Shown here: piece after piece, positions 1 through 7,134 of the stretch
Numbering within the stretch: position 1 is the first letter of the stretch
Layout of the letters: each line of letters starts with the position of its first letter
Assembly: GCA_015654495.1 (NCBI GenBank)
Contig: JAATGW010000414.1
Span: 1 to 7,372, forward strand
DNA: 7,372 nucleotides
Reading direction: 5' to 3'
Origin: Chitinophagales bacterium
Lineage (GTDB): Bacteria; Bacteroidota; Bacteroidia; Chitinophagales; Chitinophagaceae
Made by a program: the position numbers and the translations under genes
The notes under the pieces: generated by a model
Databases searched by the model: none
What the model was told of the DNA's origin: nothing
Seen by the model: only the letters and a program-made list of their open reading frames with translations

Positions 1-128
1 AAATTAAAGAAGAAGTGGATGCCTGGCAAACAAATAGAAATACTAAAAACAGTAAAATAAATTGGCAGTTTACAAACAAAGAAGCAAGAGTAAAATTGAA
101 AAGACTCTATCCGTCAATTTATGCTTAA
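1..128 (+). CDS. IS630-family transposase, C-terminal fragment (5' end outside window)
   Basis: Reading from base 3, an open frame runs without interruption to a TAA at 126-128 and gives 41 residues. They include EVDAWQTNRN, then INWQFTNKEARVKLKRLYPS and a final IYA. The order W-x-x-x-R-N, (V/I)NWxFT, A-R-(V/I)-K-L-K-x-L-YP-(S/T)-I is the characteristic tail of IS630/Tc1-mariner-like DDE transposases, just after the catalytic domain. The catalytic residues lie outside the window, so whether the gene is intact cannot be judged; the visible part has no frameshift. IS630 elements usually insert at TA and end in inverted repeats shortly after the transposase stop. The right end of the element should therefore fall soon after 128, but without the left end I cannot place it. 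Family recognition is from memory of the motif, not from a search. Confidence 0.78.
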   Translation, partial: IKEEVDAWQTNRNTKNSKINWQFTNKEARVKLKRLYPSIYA

Positions 129-240
129 CATAACACTAGTTCTGATTTTATCTCAGTTTACATTCTTTTTAAGATCGCAATTATTATTCTCTTTTTTCCA
201 ATGCGTTGATACAACATTTCAGATTCCGGAAAAGAAAAAT

Positions 241-259
241 ATGTTCAGCAACTGAACAT
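241..259. repeat. Perfect 8-bp inverted repeat with 3-nt spacer
   Basis: The arms ATGTTCAG (241-248) and CTGAACAT (252-259) are exact reverse complements around CAA. No T-run follows, so it is not an intrinsic terminator. A symmetric 19-bp dyad of this size in a promoter-containing gap could be the operator of a dimeric regulator, or part of the IS end; neither is shown. The role is unknown. Confidence 0.6.
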
Positions 260-343
260 GTAAAATTACTGATTTAATATCGTGTTTCTACGCATTTTTT
301 GTCGTCACCTGATAATCAGCCTTTGGTTTTTAGTGAACCCCGC

Positions 344-364
344 TTATGAAATTATTTTTCATAA
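344..364. repeat. AT-rich perfect 8-bp hairpin
   Basis: TTATGAAA (344-351) and TTTCATAA (357-364) are exact reverse complements around a 5-nt TTATT loop. The stem is weak (one G/C pair) and no U-tract follows on the plus strand. It overlaps a second possible pairing of TTTGGTT (322-328) with AACCAAA (363-369), so alternative folds are conceivable. No function can be assigned. Confidence 0.45.
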
Positions 365-389
365 CCAAACTTATTCTCAAAAACAATGG

Positions 390-634
390 TTAGCCTGAAA
401 CCAGCTCCTGTAGCGGATTTCTGCAACTTATAAGACTGAAACAAGCCACGGCGATACCTGAAAAATCTGCTTTTTCGAAATCGGGAATCTTAGCCTGAAA
501 GACCAGAAACCTGGCCGGCCTGGCAAAAATATTTTCAGAGAAATGCACATAAAAAATAATTCTCATTCAATTGAATTTCCATACATTTATCACACCCAAT
601 ATATCTGAAAACACCCTCCTCCAATTGCCTGAAA
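390..634. repeat. Cluster of four CCTGAAA words
   Basis: CCTGAAA occurs at 394-400, 457-463, 494-500 and 628-634, all in the same orientation. The first and third belong to an identical 11-mer TTAGCCTGAAA at 390-400 and 490-500, spaced exactly 100 bp, and both are soon followed by CCAG. A related TCTGAAA sits at 604-610. These may be binding sites for a regulator of the downstream gene or remnants of a decayed repeat; the sequence does not decide between them. Confidence 0.45.
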
Positions 635-750
635 CCCTTTTCATTTCCTAAGACATTACCACAGCGATTTCCATTCCTTCGAAAGAATTAGCGTAAGTCC
701 AATTCGCCCTGGATAATTATTTCATTTACCACCCGCAAAAAGTATGAAGC

Positions 751-843
751 ATGTTTACCTGCCCAACCCTGTTAACCACTAATGGATGGAAGAAAATTTT
801 ACTCATTGTTTTCGCCGTATCGTTTTTTCAGATTGGATATGCC
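751..843 (+). other. Signal peptide coding segment
   Basis: Residues 1-31 have a short polar start, two lysines (14-15), an uninterrupted hydrophobic core (ILLIVFAVSFF) and a small residue at -1 (GYA) before Gln32. This is a Sec/SPI-type signal. No lipobox Cys follows the core, so a lipoprotein is unlikely, and the C-terminal T9SS domain fits a soluble periplasmic intermediate. Confidence 0.88.
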
Positions 844-3800
844 CAACTCAATTTTGACGTAAGCAACCTTACAGGCCTGCATGCACAATGTATCAACCCT
901 ACAACCCTTCAATTCGGACCTGATGGAAAATTATATGTGGGAGTTGAAGGCGGCCGGCTCTTTGTTTATACCATCAGCAAAACAGGCACCAATTCATATG
1001 CTGTAACCTCTACCCAGGTTATCTACCTCGTTGCTCAGATCCCCAACCATAATGATGATGGCAGTGCGGAAACTACCATTTTTGAAACAAGACAGGTTAC
1101 CGGTTTGCTCGTAAGCGGAACAGCTGCAAATCCGGTTCTGTATGTAAGTTCCAGTGATCCGAGAGTAGGCGGAGGCGGTAATGCCGGCGACACCGACCTG
1201 GATACAAATTCGGGAACAATTTCAAAACTTACATGGAACGGTTCAGCATGGGAGAAAGTGGATATTGTGAGAGGCTTACCAAGGTCTGAAGAAAACCATG
1301 CAGTAAACGGAATGCAGATAGACAAACAAACCAATAGTCTTTATATAGCTGTTGGAGGAATTACAAATGCAGGATCGCCTTCTAATAATTTCTCATTCAT
1401 TACGGAATTTGCATTGTCAGCCGCTATTTTAAAAGTTGATCTGAATGTGATCAATTCCCTGCCGGTTCATGGAACAGGTAATAACAAGTATGTATATGAT
1501 ATTCCAACGCTGAATGATCCTTCAAGACCTGATGTTGCAAATCCCGATTATAATGCGGCTTTGGCAGGATCGCCGCAAACAATCGACCAGGGTGATCCAT
1601 TCGGCGGCAATGACGGAAAAAATCAGGCGAAAGTAATAGCCGGCGGTCCGGTTTCGATCTATTCCCCTGGTTACAGAAACGCTTACGATATACTTATCAC
1701 GAGAACTGCAGGAAAAGCAGGAAGAATGTATACTATCGATAATGGCGCGAATGATGGATGGGGAGGTTATCCCAAAAATGTAGGTACGGCAAATGTTAAT
1801 AATGACTATGATCCGCTTGAACCAGGATCAACAACTCCGGGAAGTGGGCTTGCTGTTGTCAATAATCTCGATAACCTGCACCTCGTTTCCAAACCGGGAA
1901 TGGCTCCTATCTATGGCGGCCATCCGAATCCTGTAAGAGCAAACCCAACCGGAGCCGGATTATACTATCACAACGGTACTACAGGAACATTTCTAAATTC
2001 TCCGGCACAACTCCCGGCTGACTGGCCGCCTGTTCCTGCAAATCTTGCCAATCCTGTTGAAGGGAATTTTCTTATGCCTGGTGAAACAGATGGCGCATTG
2101 ACAACTTTTCCGGGATCAACCAACGGAATTGCAGAATATGTTTCCACCAGTTATTTCAATGGTGATCTTACAGGTGATATTCTCACCGCTGATTTCACAG
2201 GAAAAATCTGGCGTGTAAAATTCAATGCAGACGGAACCCAGGTTCTGAGCAAAGAAATATTTGCAAGTGGTTTTGCTGAAATAACACTTGATGTAACAAC
2301 ACAGGGAAATGGTGAAGTATTCGACGGAACAGTTTGGGTATGTGATTACAATGGAAGTAAGATCTATGTTTTTACTCCCGTTGCTGGCGGCACCGTAAAC
2401 TGCACAGGAAACAATACCAGTACAACACTTGACGATGATAATGATGGCTATAGCAATGCAGACGAAACAGCCAATGGAACGGACCCCTGTAATTCAGTGA
2501 GTATTCCGGCGGATTTTGACAATGATAAAATTTCCGACAAAAATGATCCGGATGATGACAATGATGGCATTCCTGACCTGACTGATGTTTTTCATAAAGA
2601 TGCAAACAATGGGATGACAAGTGCCACAGCTATTGAGTATCCTTTCCTGAACAATAATCCAGGTACCGGCTTGTTTGGTCTCGGCTTTACCGGTCTGATG
2701 TCAAATGGACAAAATGATCCGGACCTTTTATATGATCTCAACAATCCTGCGCTTGTTATGGGCGGCGCTGTTGGCCTCGCAAGCTTCCCGGCTGAGCAGG
2801 GCAATGCTGTGTCCAATACCCAACGTTATGGATTCCAGTTCGGATACAAAGTGACATCAGAATCACCATCTTTCGAAATTCAGAGTTCGATAGTTGGGCC
2901 ATTCTTTAATAATCTTTCAGCCGCTCAGCTTAATGATAATTATGTAGAAGGAATTTATATAGGTACGGGAGATCAGGATAATTATCTGATGATTGCCGTA
3001 TCAGGAGCAACCGGTGGCGGAACTCCGGGTATGCGTATCCGGATTGAAAACAATGGTGTAGTCACAAAGAATACGCTCTACCCTGTTTCGAATATTCTTC
3101 AGGCGGGAAATATCCAGGTTTCACTTTTTGTAAATCCCGTTACCGGAAAGATAACTGTGAAGTATAATAGTAACCTGAATGCAGCCTGGCAAACGCTGGA
3201 AACTGATCTGCAAGTTGCCGGTAGTCTGTTAACAAAACTTCAGGGACCGGGAGCTGTCGCGTTGGGATTAATCGCATCATCAGGATCAGCAACAGCTTTT
3301 ACTGCGCGATATGATTACATGCATGTGCTTGCTCCTGCTCCTCTTGTTGCGAACCCGATTGAAGATATCGGACTTAATATCAATGCACCTGACAAAGTAC
3401 TGAATCTTGCTTCCACATTCAGCGATGATGAAGGCGCAGCTAATATCACTTTAACTGTAACTGGTAATACCAATAGTTCGCTTGTAAAATCAGCTACGAT
3501 CAGCGGAAAATCGCTTACACTTTCGCTCGGTACGGGCCAGACTGGAGTTGCACTCATAAAAGTGCGCGCAACCGATAGTGATGGCTATTGGGTTGAAGAT
3601 GAATTTGAGGTTGATGTTGTTACACCTCCGCCGCCTTCCTCAATTAGAATTAACAGTGGCGGTCCGGCACTCACTATGGGCGCCTGGATTGCTGATCAGT
3701 ATTTTACCGGTGGCGAAACCTATGCAGAATATGTTCCCATCAGTGGTACTATGAATGATGTGATGTACCAGGATGAACGCTGGGGTGATTTCAGTTACAA

Positions 3801-6800
3801 GGTGCCGGTGCCAAACGGAAAATACCTGGTAAGACTTCATTTTGTTGAAATTTACTGGACGAGCGCGGGACACAGGTTGTTTAATGTAGATATCGAAAAC
3901 GGACAGGGAATACTTACCAACTACGATATCTGGAATGAAGCTGGTGGCGGAATGAACGCTGCAGTTGCTGAAGAATTCAAAGCGATCAATGTAACTGATG
4001 GCTTTATGGATATCAATTTTGTATCCATCAGCGACAATGCAAAAATTTCAGGAATTGAAATCATACCACTTAGCGGACCAGTTGTAAGCAATGCGATTAT
4101 TGATCAGCAGGTCAATATAAACACCGCTTCCAAACAGATCAGTATTGCCAATGTGTTTACTGATGATGGTGGCGCAGCAAATATTACACTGAGCGTAAGC
4201 GGCAATTCAAATACAGCATTAATTAAATCAGCGGTAATCACAGGTACAAATCTTGTACTTGGTATAACCGCAGGCGAAACTGGTTTTGCACTTATCAAAT
4301 TAAAAGCTATTGATGCTGACGGACTTTTTGCAGAAGATGAATTCAAAATAACAGTGATTGATGATAATAAAGCTCCCACTGTCAGCGCTGCGCTTCCCGA
4401 CATTACACTTGATATGAATGCTGCTGACAAAACAATCTCACTGGCAAATGTTTTCAGTGATGATAAAGCTGTTACAGCACTTATTTACAGTGTCGGAAAC
4501 AATTCAAATATATCGTTGATAAAATCGGCGGTGATTACCGGCTCTTCTTTGAAACTGAGTCTTGCAGCAAACAAAACAGGAACCGCGCTGATAAAAATCC
4601 GGGCAACGGATGCGGGCGGGCTCTTTGTTGAAGATGAATTTAAAGTGACGGTAATTGACCCAACACCACCACCGGTTCCTCCTACAGTATTGAATCCGAT
4701 TCCGGACATCATCCTGCTCATGAATGCAGCAGACAAAACTGTTAGCCTTGCAACAACATTTGCAGATGACAAAGGAGTTGCCAAACTGAAATTCACAGTA
4801 TTCTCCAATTCGAATCCTGCATTGGTGAAATCTGCATTGATAACAGGAACTTCGTTGAAACTAAGTTTCACTGCAGCCAAAACAGGTATTGCATTGATTA
4901 AGATCAGGGCTACTGATGAGGGTGGTTTATATATCGATGATGAATTCAAAGTAACGGTTAATGCACCAATACCACCTAATACTGCACCGGTTGTCTTGAA
5001 ACCAATTGCTGATAAGGTATTACCGGTGAACGCTGATAAACCAGTGATCAATCTTTCACAGGTATTTGGTGACGACAAAGGAGTTGCCAACCTGAAATAC
5101 CTTGTAACATCAAACAGTAACACTGCGATGATTACAACGATTCTCAGCGGAAATAATCTCACCGTTTCACCGGTAGTAAACAAAACCGGAACAGCCACAA
5201 TCAAAGTGCAGGCTACAGATGCGGGAGGTTTAAAAGTAATAGAGGAATTTAAAGTTGATCTGGTGCTCAACAGTATTCTGATCAATGCCGGAGGTCCGCA
5301 ACTTGAACTTGAAGGCCTCAACTGGATATCAGATCATTATTTTGAAGATGGTAAGGACAGGTCAGACCGTGAAGCCATCAGCAATACAAACAGTGATGCA
5401 CTGTATCAAACTTACCGTGAAGGTGATTTCAGCTATTCGGTACCGGTGCCTAATGGTACTTATATTGTAAAACTGCATTTCGCGGAACTCCAGGAAAAAT
5501 GGATCGGTCGCCGGCTCTTTAATGTTTACATCGAAAACAACCAGGGAGTGCTCAGGAAATATGACATACTTGCCAAAGCAGGCGGACCAAATAAAGCAGT
5601 CATCGAAACATTCAATAATATCAAAGTCATCGATGGCAAACTCAATCTCGCCTTCGACGAAGAAGACAAGGATGAGGCTATTGTATCGGGTATTGAGATC
5701 ATTCCGGTTGCTGTTACTGCAAACAAAGCACCTGCTCTTTTGAAACCTTTCAGCGATCTGTGGTATTATATCAATTCGGGCCAGGTGGAAACTGATCTGT
5801 CAAGTCATTTCAGCGATGATCAGGGTGAATCCGGACTTCAGTACACGATCGAATCCAACAGCAATCCCTCGCTGGTGAATGCAAGGGTGGAAAAAGATGA
5901 TAATAAATGGAATGAAAAGGTTGGAGACAGGAACGGTAACAGTAAAGTGGAGATGAGTTTTGCAAAAAACAAATCAGGAAATTCACTGATAACTGTTCGT
6001 GCAACTGATCTGCTTGGATTGATAGCTCAAGATGAGTTTAAGGTTGAATTGGGATCGACAATTCCTCAGGTACCACGTAAGTTCCGGATCAATTGTGGCG
6101 GGCAGGGATACTTCTTTGGTAATGATGAATGGGTGTATGACCGCAACTATTATAGTGGTGCTACTTCAGGTACATTATTGCCAATAAGCAACACTACCAA
6201 TGATATTATGTTCCAGGATTACAGGTATGGCAAAGCGATTGTCTACAATGTGCCGATCATCAATGGAACATTTAATGTGGTACTTCATTTTGTGGAAACG
6301 GAATATCTGTTTACCGGATCAAGGGTATTTAATGTTGATATAGAAAAAGGTCAGGGCAAACTGATCAACTATGATATCCTCGGCAAATGGCGTCAGCGAA
6401 ATTATGCTGCAACAGAACAGTTTAATAATATCAAGGTAACTGATGGCAACCTGGAAATTAATCTGAATGCAATAAAAGGGAACGCAATAATTTCCGGAAT
6501 TGAGATCATTGAAGTGCTAGATACCAAAAATACGCGGCTTGCTGAGAACAGCATTTTCAATGCAGAAGCAAAAGACAGTGCCGTATTACTAAACTGGAAT
6601 GTTGTACAGGAAGAACTGGCTTCTGTTGCAATTGAAAGATCCGGCGACGGTGACCAGTTTGAAAATATTGGTGAAACAGCAGTTGACGCATCAAAACCTG
6701 GTAAGTCGGCTGGTGGTTTTACGGATTTGCATCCAGCTACAGGTATCAACTATTACAGATTAAGGTTTACAAATGGAGAAGGATTTATTTCCTATTCTGA

Positions 6801-7089
6801 AACCAGGTCGGTAGTGATACAGAAGCGGATGCATGGGTTGATGGTATATCCAAATCCGAATGTGACGGGTATTGTATTTGCTGAGCTCGCAAGGCAACCG
6901 GGCAAGGAACAGATACGTGTGAAGATGATAGATGTAAATGGAAGAGTGATTCTGAATCAGCCGGCAGTTGAAAGAACCAGCAATATGCTGCTTAGGATCA
7001 AACTACCAAACGGAACGGCGAAAGGAATTTATATCCTTCAGATAGAAAGTAATGGTAAGCTTTATAACAATCGCCTTGTAGTTCAATAA
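751..7089 (+). CDS. Giant multidomain T9SS-exported protein: sugar-dehydrogenase-like propeller, TSP3, LamG-like, six Ig-like and three malectin modules
   Basis: This is a 2112-residue exported protein, annotatable as a malectin domain-containing, T9SS type A sorting domain-containing protein. Residues 1-31 are a signal peptide: KK at 14-15, a hydrophobic core at 16-30, and a GYA|Q cleavage site. Residues ~33-545 resemble glucose/sorbosone dehydrogenase-like propellers, with GLPRSEENHAVNG at 175-187, PGYRN at 306-310 and GWGGYP at 336-341. Residues 561-617 are thrombospondin type 3 repeats (DDDNDG twice). Residues ~620-860 form a LamG/concanavalin-like sandwich. Ig/cadherin-like repeats lie at ~868-956, 1112-1203, 1208-1302, 1311-1402, 1412-1505 and 1659-1767. 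Malectin modules lie at ~965-1107, 1508-1653 and 1777-1922, each with an LHFxE core. An Fn3-like spacer occupies ~1932-2023. Residues ~2029-2112 are the T9SS sorting domain (VYPNPN, DVNGR, GIYILQI, final RLVVQ). The ATG at 751 is the first possible start, because an in-frame TGA lies at 745-747; no Shine-Dalgarno is visible, as is common in Bacteroidota. A terminator follows 17 bases after the stop. Likely role: surface carbohydrate binding, perhaps sugar oxidation. Domain assignment is firm for malectin, TSP3 and CTD, but activity is inferred. Confidence 0.93.
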   Translation: MFTCPTLLTTNGWKKILLIVFAVSFFQIGYAQLNFDVSNLTGLHAQCINPTTLQFGPDGKLYVGVEGGRLFVYTISKTGTNSYAVTSTQVIYLVAQIPNHNDDGSAETTIFETRQVTGLLVSGTAANPVLYVSSSDPRVGGGGNAGDTDLDTNSGTISKLTWNGSAWEKVDIVRGLPRSEENHAVNGMQIDKQTNSLYIAVGGITNAGSPSNNFSFITEFALSAAILKVDLNVINSLPVHGTGNNKYVYDIPTLNDPSRPDVANPDYNAALAGSPQTIDQGDPFGGNDGKNQAKVIAGGPVSIYSPGYRNAYDILITRTAGKAGRMYTIDNGANDGWGGYPKNVGTANVNNDYDPLEPGSTTPGSGLAVVNNLDNLHLVSKPGMAPIYGGHPNPVRANPTGAGLYYHNGTTGTFLNSPAQLPADWPPVPANLANPVEGNFLMPGETDGALTTFPGSTNGIAEYVSTSYFNGDLTGDILTADFTGKIWRVKFNADGTQVLSKEIFASGFAEITLDVTTQGNGEVFDGTVWVCDYNGSKIYVFTPVAGGTVNCTGNNTSTTLDDDNDGYSNADETANGTDPCNSVSIPADFDNDKISDKNDPDDDNDGIPDLTDVFHKDANNGMTSATAIEYPFLNNNPGTGLFGLGFTGLMSNGQNDPDLLYDLNNPALVMGGAVGLASFPAEQGNAVSNTQRYGFQFGYKVTSESPSFEIQSSIVGPFFNNLSAAQLNDNYVEGIYIGTGDQDNYLMIAVSGATGGGTPGMRIRIENNGVVTKNTLYPVSNILQAGNIQVSLFVNPVTGKITVKYNSNLNAAWQTLETDLQVAGSLLTKLQGPGAVALGLIASSGSATAFTARYDYMHVLAPAPLVANPIEDIGLNINAPDKVLNLASTFSDDEGAANITLTVTGNTNSSLVKSATISGKSLTLSLGTGQTGVALIKVRATDSDGYWVEDEFEVDVVTPPPPSSIRINSGGPALTMGAWIADQYFTGGETYAEYVPISGTMNDVMYQDERWGDFSYKVPVPNGKYLVRLHFVEIYWTSAGHRLFNVDIENGQGILTNYDIWNEAGGGMNAAVAEEFKAINVTDGFMDINFVSISDNAKISGIEIIPLSGPVVSNAIIDQQVNINTASKQISIANVFTDDGGAANITLSVSGNSNTALIKSAVITGTNLVLGITAGETGFALIKLKAIDADGLFAEDEFKITVIDDNKAPTVSAALPDITLDMNAADKTISLANVFSDDKAVTALIYSVGNNSNISLIKSAVITGSSLKLSLAANKTGTALIKIRATDAGGLFVEDEFKVTVIDPTPPPVPPTVLNPIPDIILLMNAADKTVSLATTFADDKGVAKLKFTVFSNSNPALVKSALITGTSLKLSFTAAKTGIALIKIRATDEGGLYIDDEFKVTVNAPIPPNTAPVVLKPIADKVLPVNADKPVINLSQVFGDDKGVANLKYLVTSNSNTAMITTILSGNNLTVSPVVNKTGTATIKVQATDAGGLKVIEEFKVDLVLNSILINAGGPQLELEGLNWISDHYFEDGKDRSDREAISNTNSDALYQTYREGDFSYSVPVPNGTYIVKLHFAELQEKWIGRRLFNVYIENNQGVLRKYDILAKAGGPNKAVIETFNNIKVIDGKLNLAFDEEDKDEAIVSGIEIIPVAVTANKAPALLKPFSDLWYYINSGQVETDLSSHFSDDQGESGLQYTIESNSNPSLVNARVEKDDNKWNEKVGDRNGNSKVEMSFAKNKSGNSLITVRATDLLGLIAQDEFKVELGSTIPQVPRKFRINCGGQGYFFGNDEWVYDRNYYSGATSGTLLPISNTTNDIMFQDYRYGKAIVYNVPIINGTFNVVLHFVETEYLFTGSRVFNVDIEKGQGKLINYDILGKWRQRNYAATEQFNNIKVTDGNLEINLNAIKGNAIISGIEIIEVLDTKNTRLAENSIFNAEAKDSAVLLNWNVVQEELASVAIERSGDGDQFENIGETAVDASKPGKSAGGFTDLHPATGINYYRLRFTNGEGFISYSETRSVVIQKRMHGLMVYPNPNVTGIVFAELARQPGKEQIRVKMIDVNGRVILNQPAVERTSNMLLRIKLPNGTAKGIYILQIESNGKLYNNRLVVQ
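847..2385 (+). other. Glucose/sorbosone dehydrogenase-like beta-propeller domain
   Basis: Residues ~33-545. The segment opens with a blade motif (LQFGPDGKLYVGVEGGRLFVY) and closes with VWVCDYNGSKIYVF. The stretch N182-H183-AVNGMQID then SLYIAVGG aligns by eye with the HxGG..F..DGxLYVxxGD block of PQQ-dependent aldose/glucose dehydrogenases, where the His is the catalytic base. G307-Y-R-N310 matches the family's GxRN motif, and N334-DGWGGYP resembles the NxGWP motif. The long insertion before it, with DPFGGNDGKNQA, is typical of the Bacteroidota branch of this superfamily as I remember it. Whether it binds PQQ is not shown. Confidence 0.72.
2431..2601 (+). other. Thrombospondin type 3 calcium-binding repeats
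   Basis: Residues 561-617 contain two DDDNDG loops (561-566 and 601-606) with a DFDNDKISDKNDPD segment between them and a DPCN typical of TSP3 repeats at 578-581. These Asp-rich loops bind Ca2+ and usually act as rigid spacers in secreted Bacteroidota proteins. Here they separate the propeller from the beta-sandwich and adhesion part. Confidence 0.9.
3352..5265 (+). repeat. Ig/cadherin-like protein repeats R1-R5 (malectin 1 inserted between R1 and R2)
   Basis: Each repeat is ~90-95 residues. It begins with P-I-x-D and N-(I/M)NAxDK, continues with a S/T-D-D tract and SN(S/T)xLVKSA-ITG-SL, then TG-ALIKx(R/K)ATD..GG, and ends in (E/D)DEFKVTV. Approximate positions are R1 868-956, R2 1112-1203, R3 1208-1302, R4 1311-1402 and R5 1412-1505; R6 (1659-1767) lies further on. 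R3 and R4 are the closest pair and share NAADKT, SLKLS and ALIKIRATD, which suggests expansion by tandem duplication. Proline-rich linkers separate several repeats (for example 958-962 and 1304-1311). Such repeats commonly act as stalks that extend binding modules from the cell surface. Confidence 0.82.
3643..4071 (+). other. Malectin carbohydrate-binding module 1
   Basis: Residues ~965-1107. It starts IRINSGGPAL and has the core YQDERWGDFSY, VPVPNGKY, LHFVEIYW, HRLFNVDIENGQG and ends ISGIEIIPL. This order (INxGG, R.G.FsY.vPvpNG.Y.V.LHFaE, G.R.FnV.i, SGIEI) is the malectin/malectin-like fold found in bacterial carbohydrate-binding proteins. The ligand is unknown. Confidence 0.88.
5272..5709 (+). 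other. Malectin carbohydrate-binding module 2
   Basis: Residues ~1508-1653. It begins ILINAGGPQL and carries YQTYREGDFSYSVPVPNG, LHFAEL, GRRLFNVYIEN, YDILAKAGG and VSGIEIIPV. It is very close to module 1 in the VPVPNG and RLFNV cores, while the segment before SGIEI is more acidic (DEEDKDEA). Confidence 0.88.
6079..6516 (+). other. Malectin carbohydrate-binding module 3 (more diverged)
   Basis: Residues ~1777-1922. It begins FRINCGGQG and keeps MFQDYRYG, LHFVE, GSRVFNVDIEKGQG, YDILGKW and ISGIEII. It differs from modules 1 and 2 in having PIING instead of PVPNG, a Cys at 1782, and an aromatic GYFFGNDEW segment. A different ligand preference is possible. Confidence 0.85.
6835..7086 (+). other. 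T9SS type A C-terminal sorting domain
   Basis: Residues ~2029-2112. It holds the hallmark YPNPN (2032-2036), a middle strand with VKMIDVNGRVI, then LPNGTAKGIYILQI and a terminal NNRLVVQ. The end of the protein coincides with the end of the domain, as expected for a signal recognised by the type IX outer-membrane translocon and usually removed by a sortase-like PorU protease. Confidence 0.94.
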
Positions 7090-7106
7090 CGGGTCATAAA
7101 AACGGG

Positions 7107-7134
7107 GGCCGCTGTTTCCAGCGGCCTTTTTTTT
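7107..7134 (+). terminator. Strong intrinsic terminator of the large gene
   Basis: A perfect 8-bp GC-rich stem, GGCCGCTG (7107-7114) with CAGCGGCC (7119-7126), closes a TTTC loop and is followed at once by eight T (7127-7134). It begins 17 bases after the stop codon. An AAAAA run at 7098-7102 on the other side gives weak potential for termination on the minus strand too. Confidence 0.93.

Larger units (their letters stand above)
129..750. other. 622-bp intergenic region without a supported gene
   Basis: No frame on either strand here gives a convincing protein. The first part probably holds the right end of the IS630 element, but its boundary is not identifiable. The stretch contains two perfect 8-bp dyads (241-259 and 344-364), four CCTGAAA words (394-400, 457-463, 494-500, 628-634), a GC-rich GGCCGGCC palindrome at 513-520 and an AAAATATTTT palindrome at 526-535. 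The large gene's promoter must lie here unless transcription reads out of the IS element. The closest match to the Bacteroidota -7 box TAnnTTTG is TACATTTA at 582-589, which lacks the final G and has no correctly spaced -33 TTG, so I do not call it. Confidence 0.6.

Noticed and set aside
344..364. Hairpin as a terminator of the IS630 transposase
   Set aside because: The stem is AT-rich, no T-run follows, and it lies more than 200 bases after the stop codon. It is listed only as a dyad.
571..589. Possible Bacteroidota promoter with TTG and TACATTTA
   Set aside because: The -7-like box lacks the final G of TAnnTTTG, and the TTG is only about 8 bases upstream instead of roughly 20. It is too weak to call.
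744..782. Twelve-codon frame starting at an ATG seven bases before the large gene's start
   Set aside because: It overlaps the main start out of frame, has no ribosome binding site, and shows no leader-peptide features such as repeated codons. It is a chance ATG.
4485..5321. Minus-strand open frame of 278 codons inside the large gene
   Set aside because: It is antisense to Ig-like repeats R3-R5 and shows the same periodicity, so it is a by-product of repeated codons. It has no recognisable domain and no separate signals.
5285..5743. Two short plus-strand frames (5285-5470 and 5522-5743) inside the large gene
   Set aside because: They are out-of-frame shadows over malectin module 2, with compositions unlike real proteins, and the main frame is unbroken here.
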